DNA of 47,950 bases from Micromonosporaceae bacterium (lineage in GTDB: Bacteria; Actinomycetota; Actinomycetes; Mycobacteriales; Micromonosporaceae): NCBI GenBank assembly GCA_009377645.1, contig WHTQ01000030.1, positions 1 to 47,950 of the forward strand. The letters are read 5' to 3'. A model generated the notes under the pieces. That model was not told the DNA's origin. It saw nothing but the letters and a program-made list of their open reading frames with translations, and searched no databases. Positions 27,436 through 35,776 of the stretch are shown here, one piece after another (within the stretch, counting starts at the first letter, position 1; every line of letters begins with the position of its first letter). Made by a program: the position numbers and the translations under genes.

Positions 27436-27710
27436 CGTCCAGATACGAGCTTGGGACGGCACGGCCGGCCCGTCGGGCAATCGCCGACCTACTGCCCCAC
27501 GAGGTCGCGGCCGCCGCTGTCGAGTTCATCACCGGTCCGCTCCTGACCAGCCCACGGCGGGTGGGTAAGGCGCTTGAGGAGGAGCTGGCCGGAATCTACA
27601 GTGCGCGACTCGGACGCGACTGGCGGATCTTCTGCGAGATCGACGAGACCCGGCAGACAGTGATCGTCCTCGACATCCGCCCACGGAAGTCCGCCTACCG
27701 ACACCGCTGA
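27432..27710 (+). CDS. RelE/ParE-family toxin
   Basis: The product has 92 residues from a GTG overlapping the antitoxin stop. YELGTARPARRAIADLLP, SPRRVGKALEEELAGIYSAR and DWRIFCEIDETRQTVIVLDI follow the RelE fold. The basic/Tyr end (RPRKSAYRHR) is where RelE toxins hold their mRNA-cleaving residues. Whether it cuts ribosomal mRNA (RelE) or poisons gyrase (ParE) cannot be settled from sequence; the SAYRHR end favours RelE. Confidence 0.88.
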   Translation: MTSRYELGTARPARRAIADLLPHEVAAAAVEFITGPLLTSPRRVGKALEEELAGIYSARLGRDWRIFCEIDETRQTVIVLDIRPRKSAYRHR

Positions 27711-27740
27711 GCCCCAGTCAGCCGCCCGGGAGACGCCGAG

Positions 27741-27818
27741 CTACGGCACCTGGGGGGCCCGGAACACCGGGGCGGCCGCCACGCCCTCCTCGGGGCGGAC
27801 CAGCGCCGCGTCCACCTC
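27741..27818 (-). repeat. Copied 3' end of the peptide-transporter ATPase gene
   Basis: On the minus strand it reads [20 protein letters not shown] then APQVP and TAG. The intact ATPase gene ends with the near-identical [25 protein letters not shown] (28732-28809). 68 of 78 bases match. The copy has no upstream gene body. It marks the outer edge of a ~0.9 kb insert carrying a TA module. Confidence 0.85.
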
Positions 27819-27854
27819 AGATGTCGTGCCCTGTCCAGCAGGGCCGGCTATCGC

Positions 27855-28154
27855 GTGTTCGAGGGACGAGCATTGACTTGCCTTGGCGGGATTCTACTTA
27901 GCCAAGAGCGGCACGCCGACACAGCCGTAGACGCACGTAAGGCGCTTGATAACCATCGCACGACCGGGCACCGGCTCGGAGAAGTGCGAACGCTCGCTGT
28001 GCTGGTTCGCCTCGCGCACGCCACAGGTCGGCCAGAGGAGTCGACCCGGCGCCAGCACGAAGCTCTCACACTGTTCGCCGAGACCGGTATCCATGCGCCT
28101 GAGGAGTTGATCACCGCGGTGAGCGGCAACGAGGACGTTCAGCGAGGACGGTAG
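27855..28154 (+). pseudogene. TPR-regulator C-terminal fragment
   Basis: A 99-codon frame from a GTG reads LTCLGGILLSQERHADTAVD, RTLAVLVRLAHATGRPEEST and RRQHEALTLFAETGI. These are two tetratricopeptide-like repeats of the kind ending SARP/AfsR or NB-ARC regulators. The DNA-binding and ATPase parts are missing. It lies between the copied ATPase tail and the second TA module, so it is passenger debris. Confidence 0.55.
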
Positions 28155-28405
28155 GCGTCGGTGCGGTGTCGCACATACGCGACCTCCACAACCACGCGAT
28201 CATCATGGATCGCATACACGACGCGGTACCCGCCCCGCCGGGCCGAGTACAGCCCGGTCAGCTCACCGACCAGCGGCTTCCCTACCCGGTGAGGGTTCTC
28301 AGCCAGCGGGCCGGAGCAGAACTCGACGATCGCCCTGGCGACCCGGTCAGGGAGCTTCGCGATGTCCCGCCGGGCGGCGGAGGTGAACTCCACCCGGTAG
28401 GTCAC
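28139..28405 (-). CDS. RelE-family toxin
   Basis: The product has 88 residues from a GTG that overlaps the antitoxin TGA. YRVEFTSAARRDIAKLPDRV, NPHRVGKPLVGELTGLYSAR and GYRVVYAIHDDRVVVEVAYV define a RelE toxin. The closing RHRTDAYRPR has the basic and tyrosine residues used for ribosome-bound mRNA cleavage. It converges on the TPR fragment. Sequence similarity to the toxin at 27432 is limited to the fold, so the two modules are separate acquisitions. Confidence 0.92.
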   Translation of the reverse strand: MTYRVEFTSAARRDIAKLPDRVARAIVEFCSGPLAENPHRVGKPLVGELTGLYSARRGGYRVVYAIHDDRVVVEVAYVRHRTDAYRPR

Positions 28406-28683
28406 GCCGCGCCGCCAGCTCGCCTGGTCTCCAAGTCTCGACGGACATCATCGATGGTGAACCGCTCGGGGTCGGCGAGCGACTCCCTGATCTCCGCCGC
28501 GGCGTCGGGATCGGCGAGGATTTCCAGCGTCTCGTCCAGAGACTCCAGATCCTCGTAAGCGATCAGGACCGCAGCCGGGCGGCCGTTCTTCGTGATCACC
28601 ACCCGCTCGTGGGTGCTCTCGACCGACGTGACGATGGGCGAGAGACGCTCCCGGACCTCCGCCAACGGCAACGTGGTGCTCAT
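28402..28683 (-). CDS. Phd/YefM-family antitoxin
   Basis: The product has 93 residues from the ATG at 28683. MSTTLPLAEVRERLSPIVTS, then HERVVITKNGRPAAVLIAYE is the Phd/YefM DNA-binding fold. The C-terminal half is acidic and binds the toxin. The frame is open upstream, but CATAAT lies only seven bases before this ATG, consistent with a leaderless start. It overlaps the toxin by four bases. Confidence 0.9.
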   Translation of the reverse strand: MSTTLPLAEVRERLSPIVTSVESTHERVVITKNGRPAAVLIAYEDLESLDETLEILADPDAAAEIRESLADPERFTIDDVRRDLETRRAGGAA

Positions 28684-28731
28684 GGGCACAATTATGCTCA
28701 GCTTCGTGAAGAACGGCAACCCCAGGCCGGG

Positions 28732-29847
28732 CTACGGCACCTGGGGGGCGCGGACTACCGGGGCGGCGGCTACGCCTTCCTGAGGGCGGACCAGCTCGGC
28801 GTCCACCTCGTGCGGCCGGATCCGGCCCTCGGCGATCTCCTCCACCCAGTGGCAGGCCACCCAGTGACCGGGGCGCGCCTCGTGCAGCACCGGCCGCTCG
28901 TCGGCGCACCGCTCCGGCTGCGCCCACGGGCAGCGGGTGTGGAACCGGCAGCCCGGCGGTGGGTTGGCCGGGGACGGCAGGTCACCGGAGAGCAGGATCC
29001 GCTCCCGCCGATCTTCCACATCCGGGTCCGGCACCGGCACCGCCGACATCAGCGAGCGGGTGTACGGGTGCAGCGGCTCGGCGTAGATCAGGTCCGACGG
29101 TGCCTCCTCCACCAGCGCGCCAAGATACATCACGCCCACCGTATCCGCGATGTGCCGCACCACCGCCAGGTCGTGCGCGATCACCAGGTAGGTCAAGCCC
29201 AACGAGTCCTGCAGCTCGTCCAGCAGGTTGATCACCTGCGCCTGGATCGACACGTCCAGCGCCGACACCGGCTCGTCGGCGACGATCAGCTCCGGTCCGA
29301 GCGCCAGCGCCCGGGCGATCCCGATCCGCTGCCGCTGCCCGCCCGAGAACTCATGCGGGTAACGGGACAGCGCCCACCGGGGCATCCCGACCGAGTCCAG
29401 CGTTTCGGAGATCAGCTCCCGCCGCTTGGCCCGGTCGGCGCCGATCCCGTGCGCCTCCAACCCCTCGGTGAGGATGGACTCGACGTTCTGCCGCGGGTCC
29501 AGGCTGGACACCGGATCCTGGAAGATCATCTGCATCCGCTGCCGCATCGACCGCAGCTGCTCGCCGGTCAGGGCGGTCAGCTCGACACCGTCGAACTGGA
29601 CCGAGCCGGCGGTCGGCGGGATCAGCTGCAGCAGTGCCCGGCCCAGCGTGGACTTGCCGCAACCCGACTCGCCCACCAGCCCGTACGTCTCGCCCCGGTT
29701 GATCAGCAGGTCGACCCCGTCGACGGCCAGGACGTGCCCGACTACATGGTTGAAGATGATCCCCCGGGTGATCGGGAAGTGGACCTTGAGATCCCGCACC
29801 TCGACCAGCGGTGCCTGCGCGGCGTCGGCCGGCTGCTCGTCGCTCAT
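28732..29847 (-). CDS. dppF: Peptide ABC transporter ATPase (DppF/OppF type)
   Basis: The product has 371 residues from the ATG at 29847, which overlaps the upstream gene's TGA as ATGA. Walker A is [17 protein letters not shown] near residue 60, signature [17 protein letters not shown], and Walker B is [13 protein letters not shown]. The C-terminal oligopeptide/dipeptide domain has the [15 protein letters not shown] cysteine cluster typical of DppD/F. It is one of the two cytoplasmic motor subunits for peptide uptake. Its final 78 bases are also present downstream as a stray copy. Gene symbols for this operon reflect type, not proven substrate. Confidence 0.93.
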   Translation of the reverse strand: MSDEQPADAAQAPLVEVRDLKVHFPITRGIIFNHVVGHVLAVDGVDLLINRGETYGLVGESGCGKSTLGRALLQLIPPTAGSVQFDGVELTALTGEQLRSMRQRMQMIFQDPVSSLDPRQNVESILTEGLEAHGIGADRAKRRELISETLDSVGMPRWALSRYPHEFSGGQRQRIGIARALALGPELIVADEPVSALDVSIQAQVINLLDELQDSLGLTYLVIAHDLAVVRHIADTVGVMYLGALVEEAPSDLIYAEPLHPYTRSLMSAVPVPDPDVEDRRERILLSGDLPSPANPPPGCRFHTRCPWAQPERCADERPVLHEARPGHWVACHWVEEIAEGRIRPHEVDAELVRPQEGVAAAPVVRAPQVP

Positions 29848-30878
29848 GATGCCGCCGTCGCCGCCGGGCGCACCGGCCCGGTGGTCAGGTCCGGGTTGAC
29901 GCACCGGTAGGCGCGGCCGTCCGCGGCCGGGGTCAGCTCGGGTGGACCGTCCAGGCATTGCTCGACCCGGCGGGGGCAGCGCGGCGTAAACGCGCACCCT
30001 TCCTGCCACGGCAGCACATCCCGCACCGAGCCGGGGATCGCGTGCAGCGGCTCTCCCCGGGCCGCGTCCAGCCGGGGGATCGACTTGAGAAGGCCAACCG
30101 TGTACGGGTGGTGGGGCGCGGCGAACAGCGCCCGGCGCTCGGCCGACTCGACCACCTTCCCCGCGTACAGGACGTTGATCCGGTCGCACATGCCGGCCAC
30201 CACCCCGAGATCATGCGTGATCATGATGAGCGCGGTGTTCAGCTCGCGTACCAGCTCCTTGAGCAGCTCCAGGATCTGCGCCTGGATCGTGACGTCGAGC
30301 GCGGTGGTCGGCTCGTCCGCGATCAGCAGCCGGGGCTGGCAGGCGACCGCCATCGCGATCAACGCTCGTTGCCGCATCCCGCCGGAGAGCTGGTGCGGAT
30401 ACTCTCGCAGCCGCCGCTGCGGGTCCGGGATGCCGACCCGGTCGAGCAGCCCCGCTGCCTCCACCTTGGCCGCCCGCAACGACATCTCGCGGTGCCGGGT
30501 CAGCACCTCGGTGACCTGCACCCCGATCGGGACGACCGGGTTCAGGGACGAGATCGGGTCCTGGAAGACCATCGCGAGCTCGCGACCGCGCAGGTCCCGC
30601 CGGGTGCGCGGGTCCAGCGCGAGCAGGTCGGTGCCGCCGAACCGGGCCTGGCCGCCGACCTCGACCCCGCGCGGCGGCAGCAGCCCGGTCACCGCCAGCG
30701 CGGTCACGCTCTTGCCGCAGCCGGACTCCCCGACCAGCCCGACCACCTCGCCGGAGTCCACAGTGAACGAGATGCCGTCCACTGCCCGTACCTCCCGCTG
30801 GCCGCGGCGGCGGAACACGACCGAGAGGTCGGACACCTCCAGCAGCGGTCCGGCCTGCCGTTCCACCACCATCGTCAT
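29844..30878 (-). CDS. dppD: Peptide ABC transporter ATPase (DppD/OppD type)
   Basis: The product has 344 residues from the ATG at 30878, eleven bases after GGAGG; an in-frame GTG at 30890 overlaps the previous stop as an alternative. Walker A is [17 protein letters not shown], signature [17 protein letters not shown], and Walker B is [13 protein letters not shown]. The C-terminal [14 protein letters not shown] cluster may hold an iron-sulfur centre, as in related DppD proteins. It pairs with the following ATPase to power the permease dimer. Confidence 0.93.
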   Translation of the reverse strand: MTMVVERQAGPLLEVSDLSVVFRRRGQREVRAVDGISFTVDSGEVVGLVGESGCGKSVTALAVTGLLPPRGVEVGGQARFGGTDLLALDPRTRRDLRGRELAMVFQDPISSLNPVVPIGVQVTEVLTRHREMSLRAAKVEAAGLLDRVGIPDPQRRLREYPHQLSGGMRQRALIAMAVACQPRLLIADEPTTALDVTIQAQILELLKELVRELNTALIMITHDLGVVAGMCDRINVLYAGKVVESAERRALFAAPHHPYTVGLLKSIPRLDAARGEPLHAIPGSVRDVLPWQEGCAFTPRCPRRVEQCLDGPPELTPAADGRAYRCVNPDLTTGPVRPAATAAS

Positions 30879-30886
30879 GCTGCCTA

Positions 30887-31882
30887 TCACCTCCGCAGCT
30901 TCGGGTCGAGGGCCTCACGCATCGACTCGCCGAGCAGGGTGAACCCGAGAGCGGTGATGATGATCGCGGCCGCCGGGTAGACCGCCAGGATCGGACGGAA
31001 CGACAGCTGGGCCTGGGCCTGGGCGAGCATCACACCCCACTCCGGGATCCGGGCGTCCGGGTTGCCGAGGCCGAGGAAGGACAGCCCGGCTGCCTCGATG
31101 ATCGCGGTAGCGAGGGTCAGGGTCGCCTGCACGATCACCGGTGCCAGCGAGTTGGGCAGCACATGCCCGAGCACCACCCGGTTGCGGCGCACTCCGAGCG
31201 CGGTGGCCGCGAGCACGTAGTCGCGGTGCGCCTGCGCGATCATGGAGCCGCGCAGCAGCCGGGCGAAGATCGGGGTGGCGGCCACTCCGACCGCGATCAT
31301 GACCGCGAGCAGGCTGCGCCCGAGCACCGCCGCGATGCTGAATGCCAGCAGCAGCGGCGGCATCGCCAGCAGCAGGTCGATGAATCGCATCAACACCGAG
31401 TCGACCCACCGGCCCAGCCGCCCGCCCAGCGCATTAGCCGCCCCGGCCAGGCCCCCGATCGCCGCCCCGGCGGTGAACCCGATCAGGGTGGCGACGATCC
31501 CGACCAGCAGGGTCTGCCGGGCACCGAACAGCAGCCGGCTGAACTCGTCCCGGCCCTGGTGGTCCAGGCCGAGCCAGTGGTCGGCGCTCGGACCCGGGAT
31601 CTGGCCGGGCCGAATCTGGTCCAGACCCACTAAGGCGGTGGGGGAGTAAGGGATCACGTACGGACCCACCAGCGCGACCACCACGAACACCAACACCACC
31701 GCGGCGCCGGTCATCGCCATCGGGCTGTGGCGCAGCCGCCGCAGGGTCTCCCGGGTCAGGCTCTCCCCGCGCTCGTCCGGCGGGGTGGCGGCCAGCTCCG
31801 CCAGCTGGTCCAGCCGCTCCCCCCGCCACCGCCCGATCGGACCCGGGGGCGGCGGCAGTTTCTGGGCGGGTTCGGTGGCCAT
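30887..31882 (-). CDS. dppC: Peptide ABC transporter permease (DppC/OppC type)
   Basis: The product has 331 residues and about six spans, with the long N-terminal cytoplasmic extension usual for DppC. GAAIGGLAGAANALGGRLGR, then DSVLMRFIDLLLAMPPLLLA leads into the permease core. GLSFLGLGNPDARIPEWGVM is the conserved periplasmic loop after the EAA helix. Its ATG shares one base with the dppB stop (TGATG), so the two subunits are translated together. Confidence 0.93.
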   Translation of the reverse strand: MATEPAQKLPPPPGPIGRWRGERLDQLAELAATPPDERGESLTRETLRRLRHSPMAMTGAAVVLVFVVVALVGPYVIPYSPTALVGLDQIRPGQIPGPSADHWLGLDHQGRDEFSRLLFGARQTLLVGIVATLIGFTAGAAIGGLAGAANALGGRLGRWVDSVLMRFIDLLLAMPPLLLAFSIAAVLGRSLLAVMIAVGVAATPIFARLLRGSMIAQAHRDYVLAATALGVRRNRVVLGHVLPNSLAPVIVQATLTLATAIIEAAGLSFLGLGNPDARIPEWGVMLAQAQAQLSFRPILAVYPAAAIIITALGFTLLGESMREALDPKLRR

Positions 31883-32886
31883 CAGTTCACTCTCACCCGA
31901 GGATCGATGATGCTGTACGAGATGTCGACCAGCAGGTTAACCATCACGAATGTGAAGGCGATGAACATGATGAAGCCCATCAGCACCGGATAGTCCGCGT
32001 TCCGGATCGCCTCGTAGACGAACAGGCCGATGCCGTTGAAGGCGAAGACGGTTTCGGTCAGCACCGCCCCGGACAGCAGGGCACCGGTCAGCACTCCGAT
32101 CGCGGTCACCACCGGCAACAGCGCGTTGCGCAGGACGTGCCGGCCCCGGACCACCCGGTGGGTGAGTCCTTTGGACTCGGCGGTGCGGACATAGTCCTCC
32201 CCCAGCACCTCAAGGACGCTGGCCCGGGTCATCCGCACGATGATCGCGAACGGGATGCTGGCCACCGCGATCCCGGGCAGCAGCAGGTGCAGGAAGGCGT
32301 CCCAGGCGGCGTCCCATTCGCGGGTGATGATCCCGTCCAGCACGAACAGGTTGGTGATGTGGGTGGCGCCGGCGCCGGGGCTCTGCCGGCCGATAGTCGG
32401 CAGCCAGCCCAGGTTCTCACCGAAGATCCACTTAAGGACGAACGCCAGGAAGAAGATCGGGGTGCAGATGCCGACCATCGAGCCGCCGACGGTCAGGTTG
32501 TCCAGCAGGCTGCCCCGCCGGCGGGCAGCGAAGTAGCCGAGCGGGATGCCCACCCCGACCGCGATCACCATCGCGGTGGCCGTCAGCTCGATCGTGCCCG
32601 GGAACCGGTTCAGGAACTCCTCCAGCACCGGCTGCCGGGTCTGGGTAGAAGTACCGAAGTCGAGCTGCAGCAGCTGCCGCACGTACGCGGCGTACTGTCC
32701 CAGAATCGGCTCGTCCAGCCCCAGCCGCTCCCGGATGGCCGCCTGGGTCTCCGGAGTAGCCCGCTCGCCGAGCAGCGCCGCTTCCGGACCGCCGGGCAGC
32801 GCCCGCAGCCAGATGAACAGCAGCACCGACAACGCCGCCAAGGTCGGTATCAGCTGAAGCAGCCGCCGGACGATGAATCGAGCCAT
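31882..32886 (-). CDS. dppB: Peptide ABC transporter permease (DppB/OppB type)
   Basis: The product has 334 residues and six spans. The N-terminus MARFIVRRLLQLIPTLAALS and the motif RALPGGPEAALLGERATPE are typical of DppB. RMTRASVLEVLGEDYVRTAE, then SKGLTHRVVRGRHVLRNALL is the EAA coupling region that touches the ATPase. GGTGACC precedes the ATG at 32886. A terminator-like hairpin lies between this gene and the binding-protein gene upstream. Confidence 0.93.
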   Translation of the reverse strand: MARFIVRRLLQLIPTLAALSVLLFIWLRALPGGPEAALLGERATPETQAAIRERLGLDEPILGQYAAYVRQLLQLDFGTSTQTRQPVLEEFLNRFPGTIELTATAMVIAVGVGIPLGYFAARRRGSLLDNLTVGGSMVGICTPIFFLAFVLKWIFGENLGWLPTIGRQSPGAGATHITNLFVLDGIITREWDAAWDAFLHLLLPGIAVASIPFAIIVRMTRASVLEVLGEDYVRTAESKGLTHRVVRGRHVLRNALLPVVTAIGVLTGALLSGAVLTETVFAFNGIGLFVYEAIRNADYPVLMGFIMFIAFTFVMVNLLVDISYSIIDPRVRVN

Positions 32887-32912
32887 CTGCAGGTCACCAT
32901 TCAGGAGGTGTC

Positions 32913-32950
32913 AAAAGCCGGGTGGGGCGTAGGCACGGCCCCACCCGGCT
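32913..32950 (-). terminator. Intercistronic terminator hairpin after the binding-protein gene
   Basis: AGCCGGGTGGGGC (32916-32928) and GCCCCACCCGGCT (32938-32950) form a perfect 13-pair stem with a 9-base loop. In the transcribed direction it is followed by TTTT. Placed seven bases after the SBP stop, it can end most transcripts there and protect the SBP message, giving more binding protein than permease. Confidence 0.75.
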
Positions 32951-32956
32951 GGTGCG

Positions 32957-34639
32957 CTACTCGTCGATCTGCGCCGTGTTGAACACCTCGTCCAGCAGCG
33001 GGCTGACCGGCACGCCGCTCACGTTCGGCGCGAACGCCATCGCCACCGGCGTGTGCGAGATCGGGACCCCCGGCAGGTATTCCATGATCTCGGCGTTCAG
33101 CTGCTCGTACATCGCCGTTTGGGCCGCCTCGTCCGGCTCGGCGTCGGCCTCGGCCAGCCCGTCGAAGATGGACTGGTTGTCGAAGCCCCACTGCGGCAGC
33201 GGCCGCAGGAACCAGGTCGCGAGGAAGTTGTTCGCGTGGGCGTAGTCGGCGGTCCAGCCGAGGAAGTGCAGGTCTGCCTCACCGTTCTGGACGTTCGACA
33301 GGTACGGCGGGGTCCACGGCTCGGAGATCGCGTTTACCGTGATGCCCGCGTCTTCCAGGTTGGCCTGGAACAGCTCGAAGATGCTCTGTGGGTCCGGCAT
33401 GTAGGGCCGGGTCACGTCGGTCGGGTACCAGAAGTCGACCTCCAGCTCACCCGGCTCGTATCCGGCCTCGGCCAGCAGGGTCGCGGCGCGCTCCGGATCG
33501 TACTCATAGGTCGGCACGGCCGAGTTCCAGCCGGGCAGGATCGGCGGCATGAACTGGGTCGCCACCTCGGCCCCCTCGGCCATCACCGCGTCCACCATCG
33601 CCTGCCGGTCGAGCGCGTGCGCGATCGCCTGCCGGACCCGGATGTCCTCCAGCGCCACGTTGTGGTCCTGGGTGAACGCGATGTAGAGCAGGTTCAACGC
33701 GTCCCGGACCTCCAGCCGCATCCCCTCGGCTTCCAAGGTTGCCCAGTCCGGCGGAGCCGGCTGGTCGTAGGCGTGGATCTCGCCGGAGAGCAGCGCCTGC
33801 CGCCGGGCGTTCTCGTCCGGGATCGCCCGGAAGATCAGTCGGGAGATGGTCGCCGGCCCACCCCAGTAGTCCTCATTGCGAACCATCACCACTTCACCGG
33901 CGGCCTGGTCCCAGGACTCGAACATGAACGGGCCGGTCCCGGTCGGGTGGGCGGTCGCGTACTCCGAGAACTCCGGCGCGGCCGGGGTCCCGCCGATCTC
34001 ATCGGCGTTGTACTGCTCCAGCGCGGTCGGGCTCTGCATGCCGAACTGCTGCCGCACCAGCAGGCCCACCATCTTGCTGGTCGGGTTCCGCAGCGTGATC
34101 ACGGCGGTCAGCTCGTCGGTCGCCTCGCAGGATACGTAGTTGGGCTCGCCGAGGTCGTCGCGGCCCTCCTCGTTCTCGGCGAAGCCGCCGGAGAACTGCT
34201 GCCAGTAGTAGCTCATGTCCGGCGACTGGTTGATCCCGGGCGGCTGGTTGTGCCACCGGTCGAAGTTGAAGCAGACCGCCTCGGCGTTGAAGGGGGTCCC
34301 ATCGTGGAACGTCACGCCGCCCCGCAGCTGGAAGGTCCAGACGGTGCCGGACTCGTCCGGCTCCCAGCTCTCGGCCAGCCCGCCCTCGATATCCACCGTG
34401 CCGGGCGTGTACGTCACGAGGGTCTCAATCATCTGCCCGTTGAGCCGGCTGCTGATGCTGTCGCTGGTGTACATCGGATCCATCGCCGTGTGCTCACCTT
34501 CGGCACCAAAGATGAATGTCGCGTCCGGGTTGGCGCCCGCGTCGTCGTCACCGCCGCGGTCACTCTCGGCGCAGGCGGACAGCAGCAGCGCCGAAGCGGC
34601 CGCGAGCGCGAGCGCGGCCTTGAACCTATTTACTCGCAT
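32957..34639 (-). CDS. dppA: Peptide ABC transporter substrate-binding lipoprotein
   Basis: The product has 560 residues from the ATG at 34639; GAGGTGA lies six bases upstream. The signal peptide ends in lipobox LLSAC. The body is an SBP_bac_5 (cluster C) fold: GLAESWEPDESGTVWTFQLR, the GVTFHDGTPFNAEAVCFNFD block and RVRQAIAHALDRQAMVDAVM are its usual signatures. It captures extracellular peptides and delivers them to DppBC. It is the first gene of the operon, followed by a terminator hairpin. The actual ligand (di-, oligo- or glycopeptide) cannot be read from sequence. Confidence 0.94.
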   Translation of the reverse strand: MRVNRFKAALALAAASALLLSACAESDRGGDDDAGANPDATFIFGAEGEHTAMDPMYTSDSISSRLNGQMIETLVTYTPGTVDIEGGLAESWEPDESGTVWTFQLRGGVTFHDGTPFNAEAVCFNFDRWHNQPPGINQSPDMSYYWQQFSGGFAENEEGRDDLGEPNYVSCEATDELTAVITLRNPTSKMVGLLVRQQFGMQSPTALEQYNADEIGGTPAAPEFSEYATAHPTGTGPFMFESWDQAAGEVVMVRNEDYWGGPATISRLIFRAIPDENARRQALLSGEIHAYDQPAPPDWATLEAEGMRLEVRDALNLLYIAFTQDHNVALEDIRVRQAIAHALDRQAMVDAVMAEGAEVATQFMPPILPGWNSAVPTYEYDPERAATLLAEAGYEPGELEVDFWYPTDVTRPYMPDPQSIFELFQANLEDAGITVNAISEPWTPPYLSNVQNGEADLHFLGWTADYAHANNFLATWFLRPLPQWGFDNQSIFDGLAEADAEPDEAAQTAMYEQLNAEIMEYLPGVPISHTPVAMAFAPNVSGVPVSPLLDEVFNTAQIDE

Positions 34640-34778
34640 GAGGGTCACCTCGATGTCGTTCCACGTAGTGGATGGGGTACGGCCGACCTTAGCGGTCGTT
34701 GAGTCGGGCGCAAAACCCAGCCGGAGGAGTTGGTACCGATTTGTGTCCTCCGGACCCGGACTCCGGCGCCGGACCAGG

Positions 34779-35372
34779 TCAGACGGCGCGCCGGCCCACG
34801 AACGCCCGGCCGAGGGTGATCTCGTCCGCGTACTCCAGGTCGCCGCCGACCGGCAGCCCACTGGCCAGCCTGGTCACGGTCAGTCCCATCGGCTTGACCA
34901 GCAGGGCCAGGTAGGTGGCGGTCGCCTCGCCCTCGGTGTTCGGGTCGGTGGCCAGGATCAGCTCCTTGACGGTGCCCGCAGACAGTCGGGCCATCAGCTC
35001 CCGGATCCGCAGCTGGTCCGGGCCGATCCCCTCCAGCGGGTTGATCGCCCCGCCGAGGACGTGATAGCGGCCCCGGAACTCGCCGGTCCGCTCGATCGCG
35101 ACCACGTCCTTGGGCTCCTCCACCACGCAGAGCACCTCGTCACTGCGCCGGGTGTCCCGGCACACCCGGCACTGCTCTTCCTCGGCAACGTTGAAGCAGG
35201 TGGTGCAGAACCGCACCACCTCCTTGACCCGACGCATCGTGGTCGCGAGCCGGTTCACGTCGACCGGGTCGGCGGACAGCAGGTGGAACGCGATCCGCTG
35301 GGCACTCTTCGGACCCACCCCCGGCAGCCGTCCGAGCTCGTCGATCAGGTCCTGGATCGCACCCTCGTACAC
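34779..35372 (-). CDS. recR: Recombination mediator RecR
   Basis: The product has 197 residues from a GTG at 35372 ([20 protein letters not shown]). The helix-hairpin-helix [17 protein letters not shown], the zinc finger [16 protein letters not shown] and the Toprim core [14 protein letters not shown] / [12 protein letters not shown] are all present. RecR with RecO/RecF loads RecA on gapped DNA. It starts two bases after the ybaB stop, in the standard dnaX-ybaB-recR order. Confidence 0.97.
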   Translation of the reverse strand: MYEGAIQDLIDELGRLPGVGPKSAQRIAFHLLSADPVDVNRLATTMRRVKEVVRFCTTCFNVAEEEQCRVCRDTRRSDEVLCVVEEPKDVVAIERTGEFRGRYHVLGGAINPLEGIGPDQLRIRELMARLSAGTVKELILATDPNTEGEATATYLALLVKPMGLTVTRLASGLPVGGDLEYADEITLGRAFVGRRAV

Positions 35373-35374
35373 GG

Positions 35375-35719
35375 CTAGCTGCCCGGCAGGCCCGGGATGC
35401 CGCCGAGGCCGGGCAGGCCGGCGGTGAGCGGACCCAGCTTCTGCTCGGTGAGCTTGCGCTGCTCCTCGGCGGCGGCATGCAGCGCCGCCACGATCAGGTC
35501 CTCCAGGGTCTCGAGGTCGGCCGGGTCGACCGCCCGCGGGTCGATCTTCACCGCCCGGACCTCGCCGGATCCGGCCACAGTGGCCGTCACCAGCCCGCCG
35601 CCGGCGGACCCGGTCACCTCGGCCTCGGACAGCTCCGCCTGCGCCGAGGCGAGCTGGGCCTGCATCTGCTGGGCCTGCTGCATCAGCTGCTGCAGGTCGA
35701 ACTCTCCACCGGGCCCCAC
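35375..35719 (-). CDS. ybaB: YbaB/EbfC nucleoid-associated protein
   Basis: The product has 114 residues from the GTG at 35719, seven bases after GGAGG; an earlier in-frame GTG at 35746 lacks a site. [20 protein letters not shown] is the family's N-terminal helix. [20 protein letters not shown] is the central strand, and [20 protein letters not shown] the last helix. It is a homodimer that binds DNA. The C-terminal Gly/Pro/Leu tail ([14 protein letters not shown]) is common in actinobacteria. Confidence 0.95.
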   Translation of the reverse strand: MGPGGEFDLQQLMQQAQQMQAQLASAQAELSEAEVTGSAGGGLVTATVAGSGEVRAVKIDPRAVDPADLETLEDLIVAALHAAAEEQRKLTEQKLGPLTAGLPGLGGIPGLPGS

Positions 35720-35776
35720 GTTGCCGCCTCCTCGGTGCCGGGACACTGTCCGGGGGCGGTGCCCCCACGGATCAGC

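Noticed and set aside
27178-28683. One large four-component toxin-antitoxin operon
   Set aside because: The two modules face each other, have separate promoters and different antitoxin folds, and are separated by debris.
28609-29910. 433-residue plus-strand frame opposite the peptide ATPase genes
   Set aside because: Shadow of dppF and the end of dppD, which carry full Walker and signature motifs.
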